Shown here in pieces: positions 8,817 through 17,848 of a DNA stretch of 64,000 nucleotides. The DNA is from Filifactor alocis ATCC 35896 (lineage in GTDB: Bacteria > Bacillota > Clostridia > Peptostreptococcales > Filifactoraceae). The notes under the pieces are model-generated. The model searched no databases and was not told the DNA's origin. It was given only the letters and a program-made list of their open reading frames with translations. The stretch's first letter is position 1. The number at the start of each line of letters is the position of its first letter. The DNA lies in contig NC_016630.1 of NCBI RefSeq assembly GCF_000163895.2, positions 1,178,001-1,242,000 on the forward strand, read 5' to 3'. Position numbers and translations under genes: made by a program.

Positions 8817-10589
8817 ATGGCATTAGACGGAATCACTTTACGTTCTCTGGTACACGAGATGAAATCCAAATTAGTCAACGGAAAAATAGATAAAATTACA
8901 CAACCTGAAAAGGATGAAATCTGGCTTACCATTCGAAACGAAAAACAAAACCATAAATTGTTAATCAGTGCCAATTCAAGCACACCGAGAATTCATTTTG
9001 TGAATGATGCAAAAAAAGAGAATCCTCTAACTGCGCCCATGTTTTTGATGTTGTTAAGAAAACATATCGGAAACGGAACAATCAAAAGTGTCGAGCAACG
9101 CTCTACAGAACGAATTGTAGAAATCTCAATTGACGCGTATGATGAACTTCGGGTGCTGAAAAACAAAACTCTCATTATTGAACTGATGGGAAAACACAGC
9201 AATATTATCTTAGTTCACACTGAAGACAGAAAAATTATTGATTCTATCAAAAGAGTAAGTCTAAATATCAGCTCTGTCAGAGAAGTTTTACCGGGACTCA
9301 CCTATCAATATCCTCCCGGTCATAAAAAAATAAGCCCCATTCATCGACTTGATGAAGATGAATTTCGTCGCTTATGCTCCAATTTTCATTCAGAAATCTA
9401 CAAGCTGTTTTATATGAGTTACGAGGGAATGAGCCCGACAATTTCAAAAGAAATTTGTTATCGTGCCAATGTCGAATCCACAGAGGTTGCAAGCTCTCTT
9501 TCTGAGGTAAAAACAGAAAAATTGTGGGGAACTTTTTCCAGAATGATGTCAAGAATAGAACAGCATGAATACAGTCCATGCATTGTCATTCAGAGGAATC
9601 CTCATACAATCCTTGATTTTTCTGCTGTATTGCTGACTCATTATGAAACAATGGAACTTGTCGAGTATCAATCCATCCATACTGCATGTGAAGAATTCTA
9701 TTTCCTGAAAGATAGAGCGGAAAGAATCCAACAAAGAACTTCTGCTCTTAGAAAAAAAATACAGACTCGTTTAGATACTTTGCAACATAAAACAGAAAAA
9801 CAAAACAACGAAATTTCATCTTCTATGTTGCTCGATAAGGACAAGCTTTACGGAGAACTCCTCACTTCTTATATTTATCAAATTAAGACAGGGATGAGTG
9901 AAATTACATTAGAAAATTTTTATAGCAGCAATGAAAAAATCACCATTCCGTTGGATGTACAAAAAAGTCCTTCTGAAAATATTCAACGATATTTCAAACG
10001 ATACCAAAAATCCAAAAATCGTATCGAAGAGTTAACAGAACAACTTGCAATTGCACAAAAAGAAATTTCTTACTTGGAAAATGTTCTTTTGTCCATTTCA
10101 CAAATTGAAACCTATGACGAAATATCAGAAATACAAGATGAGTTAGCAAAACAAGGCTATATCCGACGAATGGGCAACCATAAATCAAAAAAAGAGACCA
10201 TTTCATCTCCGATGGAATTTACATCCAGTGACGGTACTACAATATTAGTCGGAAAAAACAATACACAAAACGATCGTCTTACTCTGAAACTATCTTCACC
10301 TAATGACACTTGGCTTCATACAAAAGATATTCCGGGATCTCATGTCATTATTCGTGCAAAACAGCAAGATATTTCTGAAAAAACCTTATATGAAGCTGCT
10401 GTTCTTGCTGCCTACTATAGCAAAGGAAAATTTTCTTCCAATGTTCCTGTTGACTACACAGAACGAAAAAATGTAAAAAAACCAAGTGGAGCAAAACCGG
10501 GTATGGTAATCTATGTCAACAACTCTACAATCTATGTTACTCCGGAAGAATCAGTTGTAGAACAGTTGAAAACTCATACAACAGAATAA
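8817..10589 (+). CDS. rqcH: Rqc2/NEMF homologue RqcH (NFACT family)
   Basis: RqcH binds the obstructed 50S subunit carrying a stalled peptidyl-tRNA and recruits tRNA-Ala to add C-terminal alanine tails that mark the nascent chain for degradation. NFACT-N covers about 1-200, helix-hairpin-helix and coiled-coil regions about 200-450, and NFACT-R about 460-560 with DTWLHTKDIPGSHV. Older annotation calls this a fibronectin-binding protein. The functionally important Asp-Arg pair of NFACT-N appears here as Glu98-Arg99, a conservative change. Its partner rqcP is in this window at 16627. It stands alone on the plus strand. Confidence 0.93.
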   Translation: MALDGITLRSLVHEMKSKLVNGKIDKITQPEKDEIWLTIRNEKQNHKLLISANSSTPRIHFVNDAKKENPLTAPMFLMLLRKHIGNGTIKSVEQRSTERIVEISIDAYDELRVLKNKTLIIELMGKHSNIILVHTEDRKIIDSIKRVSLNISSVREVLPGLTYQYPPGHKKISPIHRLDEDEFRRLCSNFHSEIYKLFYMSYEGMSPTISKEICYRANVESTEVASSLSEVKTEKLWGTFSRMMSRIEQHEYSPCIVIQRNPHTILDFSAVLLTHYETMELVEYQSIHTACEEFYFLKDRAERIQQRTSALRKKIQTRLDTLQHKTEKQNNEISSSMLLDKDKLYGELLTSYIYQIKTGMSEITLENFYSSNEKITIPLDVQKSPSENIQRYFKRYQKSKNRIEELTEQLAIAQKEISYLENVLLSISQIETYDEISEIQDELAKQGYIRRMGNHKSKKETISSPMEFTSSDGTTILVGKNNTQNDRLTLKLSSPNDTWLHTKDIPGSHVIIRAKQQDISEKTLYEAAVLAAYYSKGKFSSNVPVDYTERKNVKKPSGAKPGMVIYVNNSTIYVTPEESVVEQLKTHTTE

Positions 10590-10784
10590 CATCCCTTTTA
10601 TCGTAGAATTTATCATAAAAATATCTTTAATGATTTAAAACCTCTGTATGGCTATCATGTCTTTGGAATGGCATAGAATCCTATTGGTTTCACAATATAT
10701 TAGGAGAAGAAATGCAAACTTCCTCAATAAAAGTTCATAACTAATATCATAAATGATTTCATATACTAAACTGACGAAGAGTAT

Positions 10785-10819
10785 AAAAAATGCGTAACAG
10801 ACAACAAATCTGTTACGCA
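10785..10819 (-). terminator. Intrinsic terminator of the glmU-prs operon; rest of the 10590-10896 gap looks empty
   Basis: Read on the minus strand, an 11-bp perfect stem (10809-10819 with 10791-10801) is followed by TTTTTT (10785-10790). It lies about 80 bp after the prs stop codon. The 10590-10784 part of the gap, after rqcH, shows no convincing gene; a 67-codon minus-strand frame there runs through this terminator and was rejected. Confidence 0.88.
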
Positions 10820-10896
10820 ACAAAATCAAATTTTTCAAGACGATATCGGAACTATATACAAAAAACAGTCGATACTATTCACTTCACAAGCTACTC

Positions 10897-11856
10897 TTAT
10901 CCTTCTGTAGATTCAAACAAAATACTTAACGATTCATTATTGAATGTCTTGTAAATTGCTTTTGCAAACAAAGGCGCTGATGAAATCACACGAATCTTAT
11001 CCATTTCTTTTTCTTTCGGCAAAGCAATGGTATCCAAAATAACAATCTCTTTGATACAGGAATCCTTCAGTCTTTGAATTGCGGGACCGGAAAACACGGG
11101 GTGAGTACAAGAAGCATAGATTTCTTTTCCTCCCATTTTACGAATCGCTTCTGCTGCATTTACCAATGTACCTGCAGTATCAATCATATCGTCAATCAAT
11201 AAAATATTTTTATCTTTGACATCTCCGATAATATTCATTACTTCAGAGATATTTGCTTTTGGTCTTCTTTTATCCACAATCGCCATCGGAATATCCAATT
11301 TTTCCGCTACCGCTCTTACTCTCTTTACACTTCCATGGTCAGGAGATACCACTACAAGATCCTCAATTTGTTTTTTTGCAAAATAGTCTACCAAAATCGG
11401 TCCGCCCAACAAATGGTCTACCGGTATATCAAAGTATCCTTGAATTTGGTTTGCATGCAAATCCATTGTCAATACTCTGTCAGCACCTGCAGCCTCAATT
11501 AAATCCGCAACCAATTTTGCTGTAATCGGATCTCTTGATTTTGCTTTTCTGTCCTGTCTTGCGTATCCGTAATATGGAATTACCGCAGTGATTCTTCCTG
11601 CAGAGGCTCTCTTCAGAGCATCAATCATAATCAATAGCTCCATAAGATTGTCGTTTACAGGATCACAGGTAGATTGCACAATATAAGTGTCCGCACCACG
11701 AACACTCTCATTGATATTGATGGATATTTCACCGTCACTAAACTTTTTAACCTGTGCCTCTCCCAAAGGAACTCCTAATCCGTCAGCAATTTTTTGAGCC
11801 AACGTAATGTTCGAATTTCCACTAAAAATTTTGATTTCATTTCCTCTAATATTCAT
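10897..11856 (-). CDS. prs: Ribose-phosphate pyrophosphokinase
   Basis: Prs makes PRPP from ribose-5-phosphate and ATP for nucleotide, histidine and NAD synthesis. Visible motifs are KKFSDGEISI, the ATP-loop region ARQDRKAKSRDPI and the PRPP-binding loop LLIDDMIDTAGT. The start chosen is ATG 11856, preceded by GGGAGGAG at optimal distance. A TTG eight codons upstream lies before that site and is unlikely. That gives 319 residues, the usual length. It follows glmU by 25 bp, the classical Firmicutes pair, and ends at a strong terminator. Confidence 0.96.
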   Translation of the reverse strand: MNIRGNEIKIFSGNSNITLAQKIADGLGVPLGEAQVKKFSDGEISININESVRGADTYIVQSTCDPVNDNLMELLIMIDALKRASAGRITAVIPYYGYARQDRKAKSRDPITAKLVADLIEAAGADRVLTMDLHANQIQGYFDIPVDHLLGGPILVDYFAKKQIEDLVVVSPDHGSVKRVRAVAEKLDIPMAIVDKRRPKANISEVMNIIGDVKDKNILLIDDMIDTAGTLVNAAEAIRKMGGKEIYASCTHPVFSGPAIQRLKDSCIKEIVILDTIALPKEKEMDKIRVISSAPLFAKAIYKTFNNESLSILFESTEG

Positions 11857-11881
11857 TAGAACGCTCCTCCCAAAAAACAAA

Positions 11882-13240
11882 TTATTTCTTTTTAATCAAA
11901 CCTTTTCTACTTGTCCAATTTTCTTTGATACGCTCTTTATTTCTCGCAATACAAAGTGCATCATCCGGAACATCAATTGTAATGGTAGAACCTGCCGCAA
12001 CAAACGACATATCTCCAATTTCAACCGGTGCCACTAAGTTAGAATTGGAACCGATAAAGGAATTATCTCCAACTGTAGTTCTGTGTTTGTTTTTCCCGTC
12101 ATAATTGACAAAAACAACTCCACATCCAATGTTAACATTTTTTCCAACATCCGCATCTCCGATATAGGCAAGATGCGATGCTTTGGAATAATCTCCGATT
12201 TTTGAATTTTTCACCTCTACAAAATCACCTATTTTAACATGTTTTCCAACATGTGCCTTAGGTCTAAGATATGCATAAGGTCCTATCGTACTGTATTCTT
12301 CCACAACAGCTTCTAACAGGGTTGAACTTTTGATTTCTACACCATTCATAATAGTAGAATTTTCTATTGTCGTATTTTCACGGATGATGCAATCTTCTCC
12401 TATCACTGTATTTCCTGAAATTCTGGTATTTGGATAAATAATGGTATCTTGACCAATCACAACGGAAGGGTCAATATATGTAGTATCTTCATCCAAAATA
12501 GTCACTCCGTTGTCCATCAAACTATGGTTAATTCTTCTTTTTAAAATCTGTGTAGCCTGTGCCAATTGTTGTCGGTTGTTGATTCCGATAATTTCATCTT
12601 CATCTGCAATACACAAAGACACAATGCCCTCTTTTGCAACATTTTCAAAAACATCGGTTAAATAATATTCTCCCTGACTGTTTTCTGTCTTTAAAGTGCC
12701 GAGTTGTTCTTTTAATACTTTTCCGGAAATAATATATGTTCCGGCATTTATTTCACAAATTTGTCTCTGTTCATCCGTTGCATCTTTCTCTTCTACAATC
12801 TTTGAAAAATGCTCCCCATTTCGTATGATTCTGCCATAATTCAATGGATTTTTTACAACTGCCGACATCACCACAGCATCACTGTGTTTCTTTAACTCTA
12901 TCATTTTTTGCAATGTGACATCTGTAATCAACGGAGTATCTCCACATATAATCAGAACATCGTCATCCTCTTCAATCAAGTCAATCCCCATCATAACTGC
13001 ATGTCCTGTTCCCAATTGTTCTCTCTGAAAAACGCAATCAGCACTATCAGAAAGATACTCTTTTACGGTATCTCCTGCATGTCCTACCACTACAATCGGT
13101 TTCTTTTCTGATAAAGCGCAACAATTTTTCAAAACATAATCAATCATCGGAACATCGAATATAGAATGCATTACCTTAGGATGCTTCGATTTCATTCTGG
13201 TACCTTTTCCTGCTGCCAGAATGATACTTTGTAAACTCAT
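11882..13240 (-). CDS. glmU: Bifunctional UDP-GlcNAc pyrophosphorylase / glucosamine-1-P acetyltransferase
   Basis: GlmU acetylates glucosamine-1-phosphate and then uridylylates it to UDP-GlcNAc, the precursor of peptidoglycan. The N-terminal uridylyltransferase has LAAGKGTRMKSKHPKVM (8-24). The C-terminal half from about 250 is a left-handed beta helix of hexapeptide repeats with the acetyltransferase region YLRPKAHVG. Its 452 residues are full length. It is directly upstream of prs. In many Firmicutes spoVG sits just before glmU; here spoVG lies about 8 kb away. Confidence 0.96.
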   Translation of the reverse strand: MSLQSIILAAGKGTRMKSKHPKVMHSIFDVPMIDYVLKNCCALSEKKPIVVVGHAGDTVKEYLSDSADCVFQREQLGTGHAVMMGIDLIEEDDDVLIICGDTPLITDVTLQKMIELKKHSDAVVMSAVVKNPLNYGRIIRNGEHFSKIVEEKDATDEQRQICEINAGTYIISGKVLKEQLGTLKTENSQGEYYLTDVFENVAKEGIVSLCIADEDEIIGINNRQQLAQATQILKRRINHSLMDNGVTILDEDTTYIDPSVVIGQDTIIYPNTRISGNTVIGEDCIIRENTTIENSTIMNGVEIKSSTLLEAVVEEYSTIGPYAYLRPKAHVGKHVKIGDFVEVKNSKIGDYSKASHLAYIGDADVGKNVNIGCGVVFVNYDGKNKHRTTVGDNSFIGSNSNLVAPVEIGDMSFVAAGSTITIDVPDDALCIARNKERIKENWTSRKGLIKKK

Positions 13241-13323
13241 AGTCTTTTCCCTTCTATATTTTTTATAATCATCAACACTCTTATCCTATCATTTTTTCAG
13301 CAAAAAGTCATTATAATTTTGAC

Positions 13324-13965
13324 CTATTGCACTTGTGGAGTAAACTCATGAACCTTGATTCCGCGTTCTTTCAGTTTCTCTACCAACAACGGTAGTTGTT
13401 CCCCTTTCAGACGGATAGAAATCTCAGTAATTCCCATAACATCCGTGTTGTATTGAATGATATTGGTAATATTTGCACCATGTTTTTCAATGATACGAGT
13501 GATGTTGCTCAATACTCCGACAAAATCATCTGCATGAATCACTACTTTGGCATCTTTAAGACCATAAACTCGAACTACAAGTCCAAAAATTGCTTTTTGT
13601 GTAACAATTCCCAAGAATTCATCCTTTTTGTTTACAATCGGAACAAAACTGATGTTGTTAACCGAAAATTTTTCAGCCACTGTCTCAATATAATCTGTAT
13701 CCAAAGCAATCGCCTTGTTCACGCTCATATGTTTTTCCAAAGGATCTTTGAGCATTGCACTAACTTCTTCTTCATTTGCTCTCTTCAAAAACAAATCCTC
13801 TAAAATATTTTTTGCATGCAATACACCTAAAAACTTTTTGTCTTCCACAACAGGTAAAGACAAAAATGAATTGTCTGAAATAATTTTTAATCCTTCTTCC
13901 AAAGTCTGCTTTGGAGATAATTTAATCAACTGATGTTCCGGCGTCATAATTGTTCTTGTAATCAT
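13324..13965 (-). CDS. CBS-domain pair plus ACT-domain protein (AcuB-like)
   Basis: Two CBS motifs cover about 1-135 (MTPEHQLIKLSPKQTL and a second repeat near 85-130). A C-terminal ACT domain spans about 140-205 (DDFVGVLSNITRIIEKHGANI). CBS pairs bind adenosyl nucleotides and ACT domains bind amino acids, so this is probably a small-molecule sensor; AcuB of Bacillus is the nearest named architecture. Start ATG 13965 follows GAGGAGG; an upstream alternative start eight codons earlier is not supported. It lies 33 bp after a CorC-type membrane protein gene that also has CBS domains. Confidence 0.82.
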   Translation of the reverse strand: MITRTIMTPEHQLIKLSPKQTLEEGLKIISDNSFLSLPVVEDKKFLGVLHAKNILEDLFLKRANEEEVSAMLKDPLEKHMSVNKAIALDTDYIETVAEKFSVNNISFVPIVNKKDEFLGIVTQKAIFGLVVRVYGLKDAKVVIHADDFVGVLSNITRIIEKHGANITNIIQYNTDVMGITEISIRLKGEQLPLLVEKLKERGIKVHEFTPQVQ

Positions 13966-13998
13966 AACAGTTCCTCCTCTGTTTCCCACAAAATACTA

Positions 13999-15249
13999 TT
14001 AATAAAACAATCTAATCTTCATAATCCTGCTCTTGTCTACTTTTTCAATCACAAATCGAATGGATTCATAATTTATAATTTCCCCCGTTCTCGGAATTCT
14101 ACCTAAAATTCCTAAAATAAATCCTCCTATCGACTCAAAATCCTCTGATTCAAAATGAGTTCCGATTTCTTCATTCAAATCTTCCAAACGAACAGAACCG
14201 TTTACCAAATATTCTCCTTCTTTGATACAAACAATATCTTCTTCATCTTGCGGATCATACTCATCATTGATATCTCCCAAAATACTTTCAATGATATCTT
14301 CCATGGTAATGATTCCCGCAACTCCACCATATTCATCCAACACAATTGCAATATGGATACGATCACCCTGCATTCTACGGAAAAAGTCGGATATCTTGAT
14401 GAATTCATAGGTATAAAACGGCTCTCTCATATACTTTTTGATATCAAATTGTTTTATCTTTTCCACCGGAATAAAAAACAAATCCTTTGCATACAGAACT
14501 CCCACAATATTGTCAATCGTATCTTCATAGACCGGAATTCTTGAGAACTGCTTTTCTCCAAAAGCTTCGACCACTTCTTCATAAGTTGCTGAAACATCCA
14601 CCGCAACAATATCCATTCTCTGAATCATAATATCTTTCACACGCATATCACTATATTCAAAAATATTATCAATAATTTCTTTTTCGTCTGATTCCAACAC
14701 TCCCTCCTGGCTGGATACCTCTACAATTGTCTTCAATTCTTCTTCAGTAATAAGGGGCTTCTTTTCCTGCTTGTTCAACCCGAACAAATGAAGAAGTCCG
14801 TTTGTAAAATTGGTCAAAATCCATACTACAGGAGAAAATATTTTTACAAACACACTCATAATCGGTGCAATAAAAAGTACAATTTCTTCCGTATAATCAA
14901 TCGCTATATTTTTAGGAGTAATTTCTCCGAAAATCAGTATTAACAACGTCATCAAAAAAGTTGCAATTCCAACCCCTTTGTTGTTCCAAAAGTAAATTGC
15001 TATAGATGTTGCAATCGCTGATGCCGCAATATTTACCAAGTTGTTTCCCACCAATATTGTGCCTAACAGTTGATTCGGATGGTCTAACAAGTCCTGTGTT
15101 AACTTTGCATGTTTTACATGATTTTCCACCAAATGTCGCAATCGAATCTTGCTCATAGACATCAACGCCGTTTCCGACATAGAAAAAAATGCCGAAAAAA
15201 ACAGAAGTGCTACTAAAATAGTTATTTGCATTCCTAATGTTGTACCCAA
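13999..15249 (-). CDS. HlyC/CorC (CNNM) family membrane protein with CBS domains
   Basis: An N-terminal DUF21 domain with about three to four membrane segments (1-180) includes the family motif FGEITPKNIA. A cytoplasmic CBS pair (about 200-330, VKDIMIQRMDIVAV) and a C-terminal CorC_HlyC domain (about 340-416, GGFILGILGRIPRTGE) follow. The family exports or regulates magnesium or other divalent ions; the older name is hemolysin-like. The start appears to be TTG 15249, four bases after AGGGAG; the next ATG, six codons in, is less well placed. The downstream gene also encodes CBS domains. Confidence 0.87.
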   Translation of the reverse strand: MGTTLGMQITILVALLFFSAFFSMSETALMSMSKIRLRHLVENHVKHAKLTQDLLDHPNQLLGTILVGNNLVNIAASAIATSIAIYFWNNKGVGIATFLMTLLILIFGEITPKNIAIDYTEEIVLFIAPIMSVFVKIFSPVVWILTNFTNGLLHLFGLNKQEKKPLITEEELKTIVEVSSQEGVLESDEKEIIDNIFEYSDMRVKDIMIQRMDIVAVDVSATYEEVVEAFGEKQFSRIPVYEDTIDNIVGVLYAKDLFFIPVEKIKQFDIKKYMREPFYTYEFIKISDFFRRMQGDRIHIAIVLDEYGGVAGIITMEDIIESILGDINDEYDPQDEEDIVCIKEGEYLVNGSVRLEDLNEEIGTHFESEDFESIGGFILGILGRIPRTGEIINYESIRFVIEKVDKSRIMKIRLFY

Positions 15250-15317
15250 GAAACTCCCTACCTTTTCTATCTCATCGCCATATCGTTATCATCTATCCAA
15301 AACACACTACTCTTGAG

Positions 15318-16241
15318 TTAGTTTCCGGATTTCATGTTATGATAAATCAACCCTTCCAAATTATCGTATTCACTAACCGTTATAGAATCTCGATGTAACT
15401 TTTTCAAGATTGTTTCTAATATCACACCGCCGGCTACAATAATATCAGCTCTTTTCGGTTGCAAACCGCTTACCGTTTTGCGTTCCTCCAAAGTCTGCTC
15501 TGCCATAAAGTCAACCAGATAACTCACCTGTTCTCTCTTAATGGTACTGTTGTGAATTTTGTTCATATCATATGTCTTCATATTCTGAACAATTGCAGAA
15601 TATGTGGTAATCGTTCCGCCAATCCCAATCAACTGTGTGATAGGGTATGCTTCCAAAAACTCAATAATAGAATCCATATCTCTATTGACAAATTCGGCAA
15701 TTTGATTTCTCTCTTCCATGGAAACCTTGTCATTTTTCACAAATTTTTCAGTCATACGAAGTGCACCGATATTCAAGCTTTCAGAAAATAAGATACCTTC
15801 TTCTCTCGAGCCCAACATAAATTCTGTCGAACCGCCGCCAATATCAATAATCAACACATAACCCGATGTTTTCAGTCCTGCAATTGCTCCGCAAAAACCC
15901 AGCAACGCTTCCTGTTTTCCTCCAATCACTTCTACTTGAACACCAGTGAGTTCCTTTGCTTTTTTCACAAACTCGTTTCTGTTTTTGGAATCTCTCAATG
16001 CAGATGTTCCCATCACATAGATGTCATCCACTTTTTCTCTTCTCGCCAAATCTATAAATTGATGCAATGCTTCCAAGTTTCTTTCCATGGTTTCCTCATT
16101 GATAAAACCGTGAGAATCCACACCGTGACCCATTCTTGTAATATCTATATATTTTTTTCGATTTTCCAATTGTTCTCCATGCTCTGCAATCAACAACCTC
16201 ATAGAATTCGTGCCGATATCAATAGAAGCTAATTTTTTCAT
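15318..16241 (-). CDS. Ppx/GppA family phosphatase (exopolyphosphatase-like)
   Basis: A single ASKHA-fold Ppx/GppA module of 307 residues. The phosphate-binding loops are intact: IDIGTNSMR (8-16), GTSALRDSKN near 78, and DIGGGSTEF near 137. Such short forms without an HD domain act on polyphosphate or (p)ppGpp. It directly follows the divIC-like gene with no gap, so it belongs to the same transcription unit. A second, strongly altered member of this family lies at 26317; this copy is the one with canonical active-site residues. Confidence 0.88.
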   Translation of the reverse strand: MKKLASIDIGTNSMRLLIAEHGEQLENRKKYIDITRMGHGVDSHGFINEETMERNLEALHQFIDLARREKVDDIYVMGTSALRDSKNRNEFVKKAKELTGVQVEVIGGKQEALLGFCGAIAGLKTSGYVLIIDIGGGSTEFMLGSREEGILFSESLNIGALRMTEKFVKNDKVSMEERNQIAEFVNRDMDSIIEFLEAYPITQLIGIGGTITTYSAIVQNMKTYDMNKIHNSTIKREQVSYLVDFMAEQTLEERKTVSGLQPKRADIIVAGGVILETILKKLHRDSITVSEYDNLEGLIYHNMKSGN

Positions 16242-16622
16242 CTACTGTTTCCTTTCTAAATCGATATACACTCTCTCATTCGGTTTCACCATTTTCAACT
16301 GTTCTCTTGCTTGTTTTTCAATAAATTCAGGTGTTTTCGAGTCTAACAGATCTTTTTTCAAGCCTTCAATCGACTTTTTCTCTTCTGCTATCTTTTCCTC
16401 CAATTCGACCTTTTGGCGTTCCAAGCGCATCATGGTTAAACCTTGATTCAAAAACTTAATTCCTGTTCCTATCACAATCATAATCAAAACAGCACACACT
16501 GAGATAAAAAATATATTCGAAGCGACCTTCTCCTTTTTTACTCCCTCTCCCTTAACATCTCTGTTCAAAAAAGAGTCTGTTTTTTCTGCTGTCTTTGTTT
16601 CATTTTTTCTGTAAATTTTCAT
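16242..16622 (-). CDS. Septum formation initiator family protein (DivIC/FtsB-like)
   Basis: A bitopic membrane protein. A charged cytoplasmic N-terminus (1-35) precedes one membrane segment (about 37-60, NIFFISVCAVLIMIVIGTG) and a coiled coil (about 68-100). It ends with REQLKMVKPNERVYID, the conserved 'Y' motif of DivIC. DivIC/FtsB joins FtsL and DivIB to activate septal peptidoglycan synthesis. It lies 4 bp after rqcP. In spore-formers yabP and yabQ usually separate rqcP from divIC; here they are missing. Confidence 0.85.
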   Translation of the reverse strand: MKIYRKNETKTAEKTDSFLNRDVKGEGVKKEKVASNIFFISVCAVLIMIVIGTGIKFLNQGLTMMRLERQKVELEEKIAEEKKSIEGLKKDLLDSKTPEFIEKQAREQLKMVKPNERVYIDLERKQ

Positions 16623-16626
16623 TGTT

Positions 16627-16872
16627 CTACTCCGAAATCACTTCATATAGTTGTGATGCTTCCTCTTTTTTGGTAGTATCTTTCAAATCTAAAATTCGAA
16701 CCGTCATTGTGCGTTCCCCAAAGGTAATATCTAACACATCTCCGACTTTTACTTTTGTGGATGCCTTTGATTCTTTCCCATTGACCAACACAACTCCCCC
16801 GTTGGTTGCGTCCTTCGCGACCGTTCTTCTCTTAATGATTCGTGATACCTTCAAAAATTTATCTAATCTCAT
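16627..16872 (-). CDS. rqcP: RqcP, S4-domain RNA-binding protein of ribosome quality control
   Basis: An 81-residue protein made almost entirely of an S4 RNA-binding domain (MRLDKFLKVSRIIKRRTVA at the start, then VLVNGKESKASTKVKVGD). RqcP (YabO, Hsp15-like) binds the stalled 50S subunit and lets RqcH add successive alanines. The ATG at 16872 is preceded by AAGGATG. A longer open frame extends 52 codons upstream but has no family match and spans the intergenic region, so it was not used. rqcH is in the same window at 8817. Confidence 0.9.
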   Translation of the reverse strand: MRLDKFLKVSRIIKRRTVAKDATNGGVVLVNGKESKASTKVKVGDVLDITFGERTMTVRILDLKDTTKKEEASQLYEVISE

Positions 16873-17037
16873 TGTTTCATCCTTTTCGTACTTCTTATAA
16901 AAATGTATACTCAGTTTTATTATAACATATAACTTTACTCTTAATTGAATTTTTACTAAATAATTTTTATAATCCAACAAAGTTTGACTCACAAAAAAAC
17001 TACAGCATCTAATTTTTTTAAATACCATAGTTTTTTG

Positions 17038-17847
17038 TTAAAGTTCTAAAGAAAGCGGATACACACTTTTTTTAGGTAATTTTGTTTGTATCATCACAGT
17101 ACGAACAGCATCTTTTTTGGAACTTCCTTTCTCAATCTCTTCCTTCAGCATTTGCAAAATATCTTCTTGGGTATACTCTTTTTGAATCTCTGCACACCCT
17201 TCTACAACTATGACAAATTCTCCTCTTCTCTCTATCTTCTCAGAATCCAATGAATCAAAGTCAGTATGAATATATTCTTCAAATTTTTTGCTGATTTCTC
17301 TACAGATTGATATCCGACGATTCTCAAAAACCTGATAGATGTTAAACAAAGTATCCTCAATTCGATGCGGAGCTTCATAAAATACAATCGGCCAACTCAC
17401 ACTCTTCAGATTCTCCAATTGCTCCAATTGTAGTGTCTTCTTTCTCGGAAGAAATCCGATAAACAAAAACTCTTTTTGTACCAAATTGGATGCTACCGCT
17501 GCCGTAATAACAGCACTCGCACCCGGCAAAACGGTATAAGGAATATTTCTTTCAATCGCCGCCTGAATCAATAAATATCCCGGATCTTGAATCCCCGGCA
17601 TACCGGCATCAGACACCAACGCAATCTCATTCCCTTCTGCAAGCAATCGAATAATCTCTTCACGCTTTTCCATTTCATTATGTTCGTGCAGACTGATTAA
17701 CGGTTTGTGAATATCATAATAGTTTAGTAATATGGCAGAGTGTCTCGTATCTTCACAGGCAATATAATCAACTTTTTTTAAAGTGTTCAATACTCTCAAG
17801 GTAATATCTTCCATATTCCCAATCGGAGTCGGACATATATATAACAA
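17038..17847 (-). CDS. rsmI: 16S rRNA (cytidine-1402-2'-O)-methyltransferase
   Basis: RsmI methylates the ribose of C1402 in the decoding centre. The tetrapyrrole-methylase fold shows LYICPTPIGNMEDITLR (2-18), DTRHSAILL, the SAM-binding SDAGMPGIQDPG (about 79-90) and LPGASAVITA. Its 269 residues are slightly shorter than average but contain all motifs. It starts 1 bp after the trmN6 stop, so the genes are translationally coupled, and is followed by rqcP, the usual Firmicutes arrangement. Confidence 0.93.
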   Translation of the reverse strand: MLYICPTPIGNMEDITLRVLNTLKKVDYIACEDTRHSAILLNYYDIHKPLISLHEHNEMEKREEIIRLLAEGNEIALVSDAGMPGIQDPGYLLIQAAIERNIPYTVLPGASAVITAAVASNLVQKEFLFIGFLPRKKTLQLEQLENLKSVSWPIVFYEAPHRIEDTLFNIYQVFENRRISICREISKKFEEYIHTDFDSLDSEKIERRGEFVIVVEGCAEIQKEYTQEDILQMLKEEIEKGSSKKDAVRTVMIQTKLPKKSVYPLSLEL

Positions 17848-17848
17848 A

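Noticed and set aside
10635..10838. 67-codon minus-strand open frame after rqcH
   Set aside because: It runs through the strong prs terminator, has no ribosome-binding site, and is only hydrophobic by composition.
16873..17028. 52-codon upstream extension of rqcP
   Set aside because: A good ribosome-binding site and the family N-terminus place the start at 16872.
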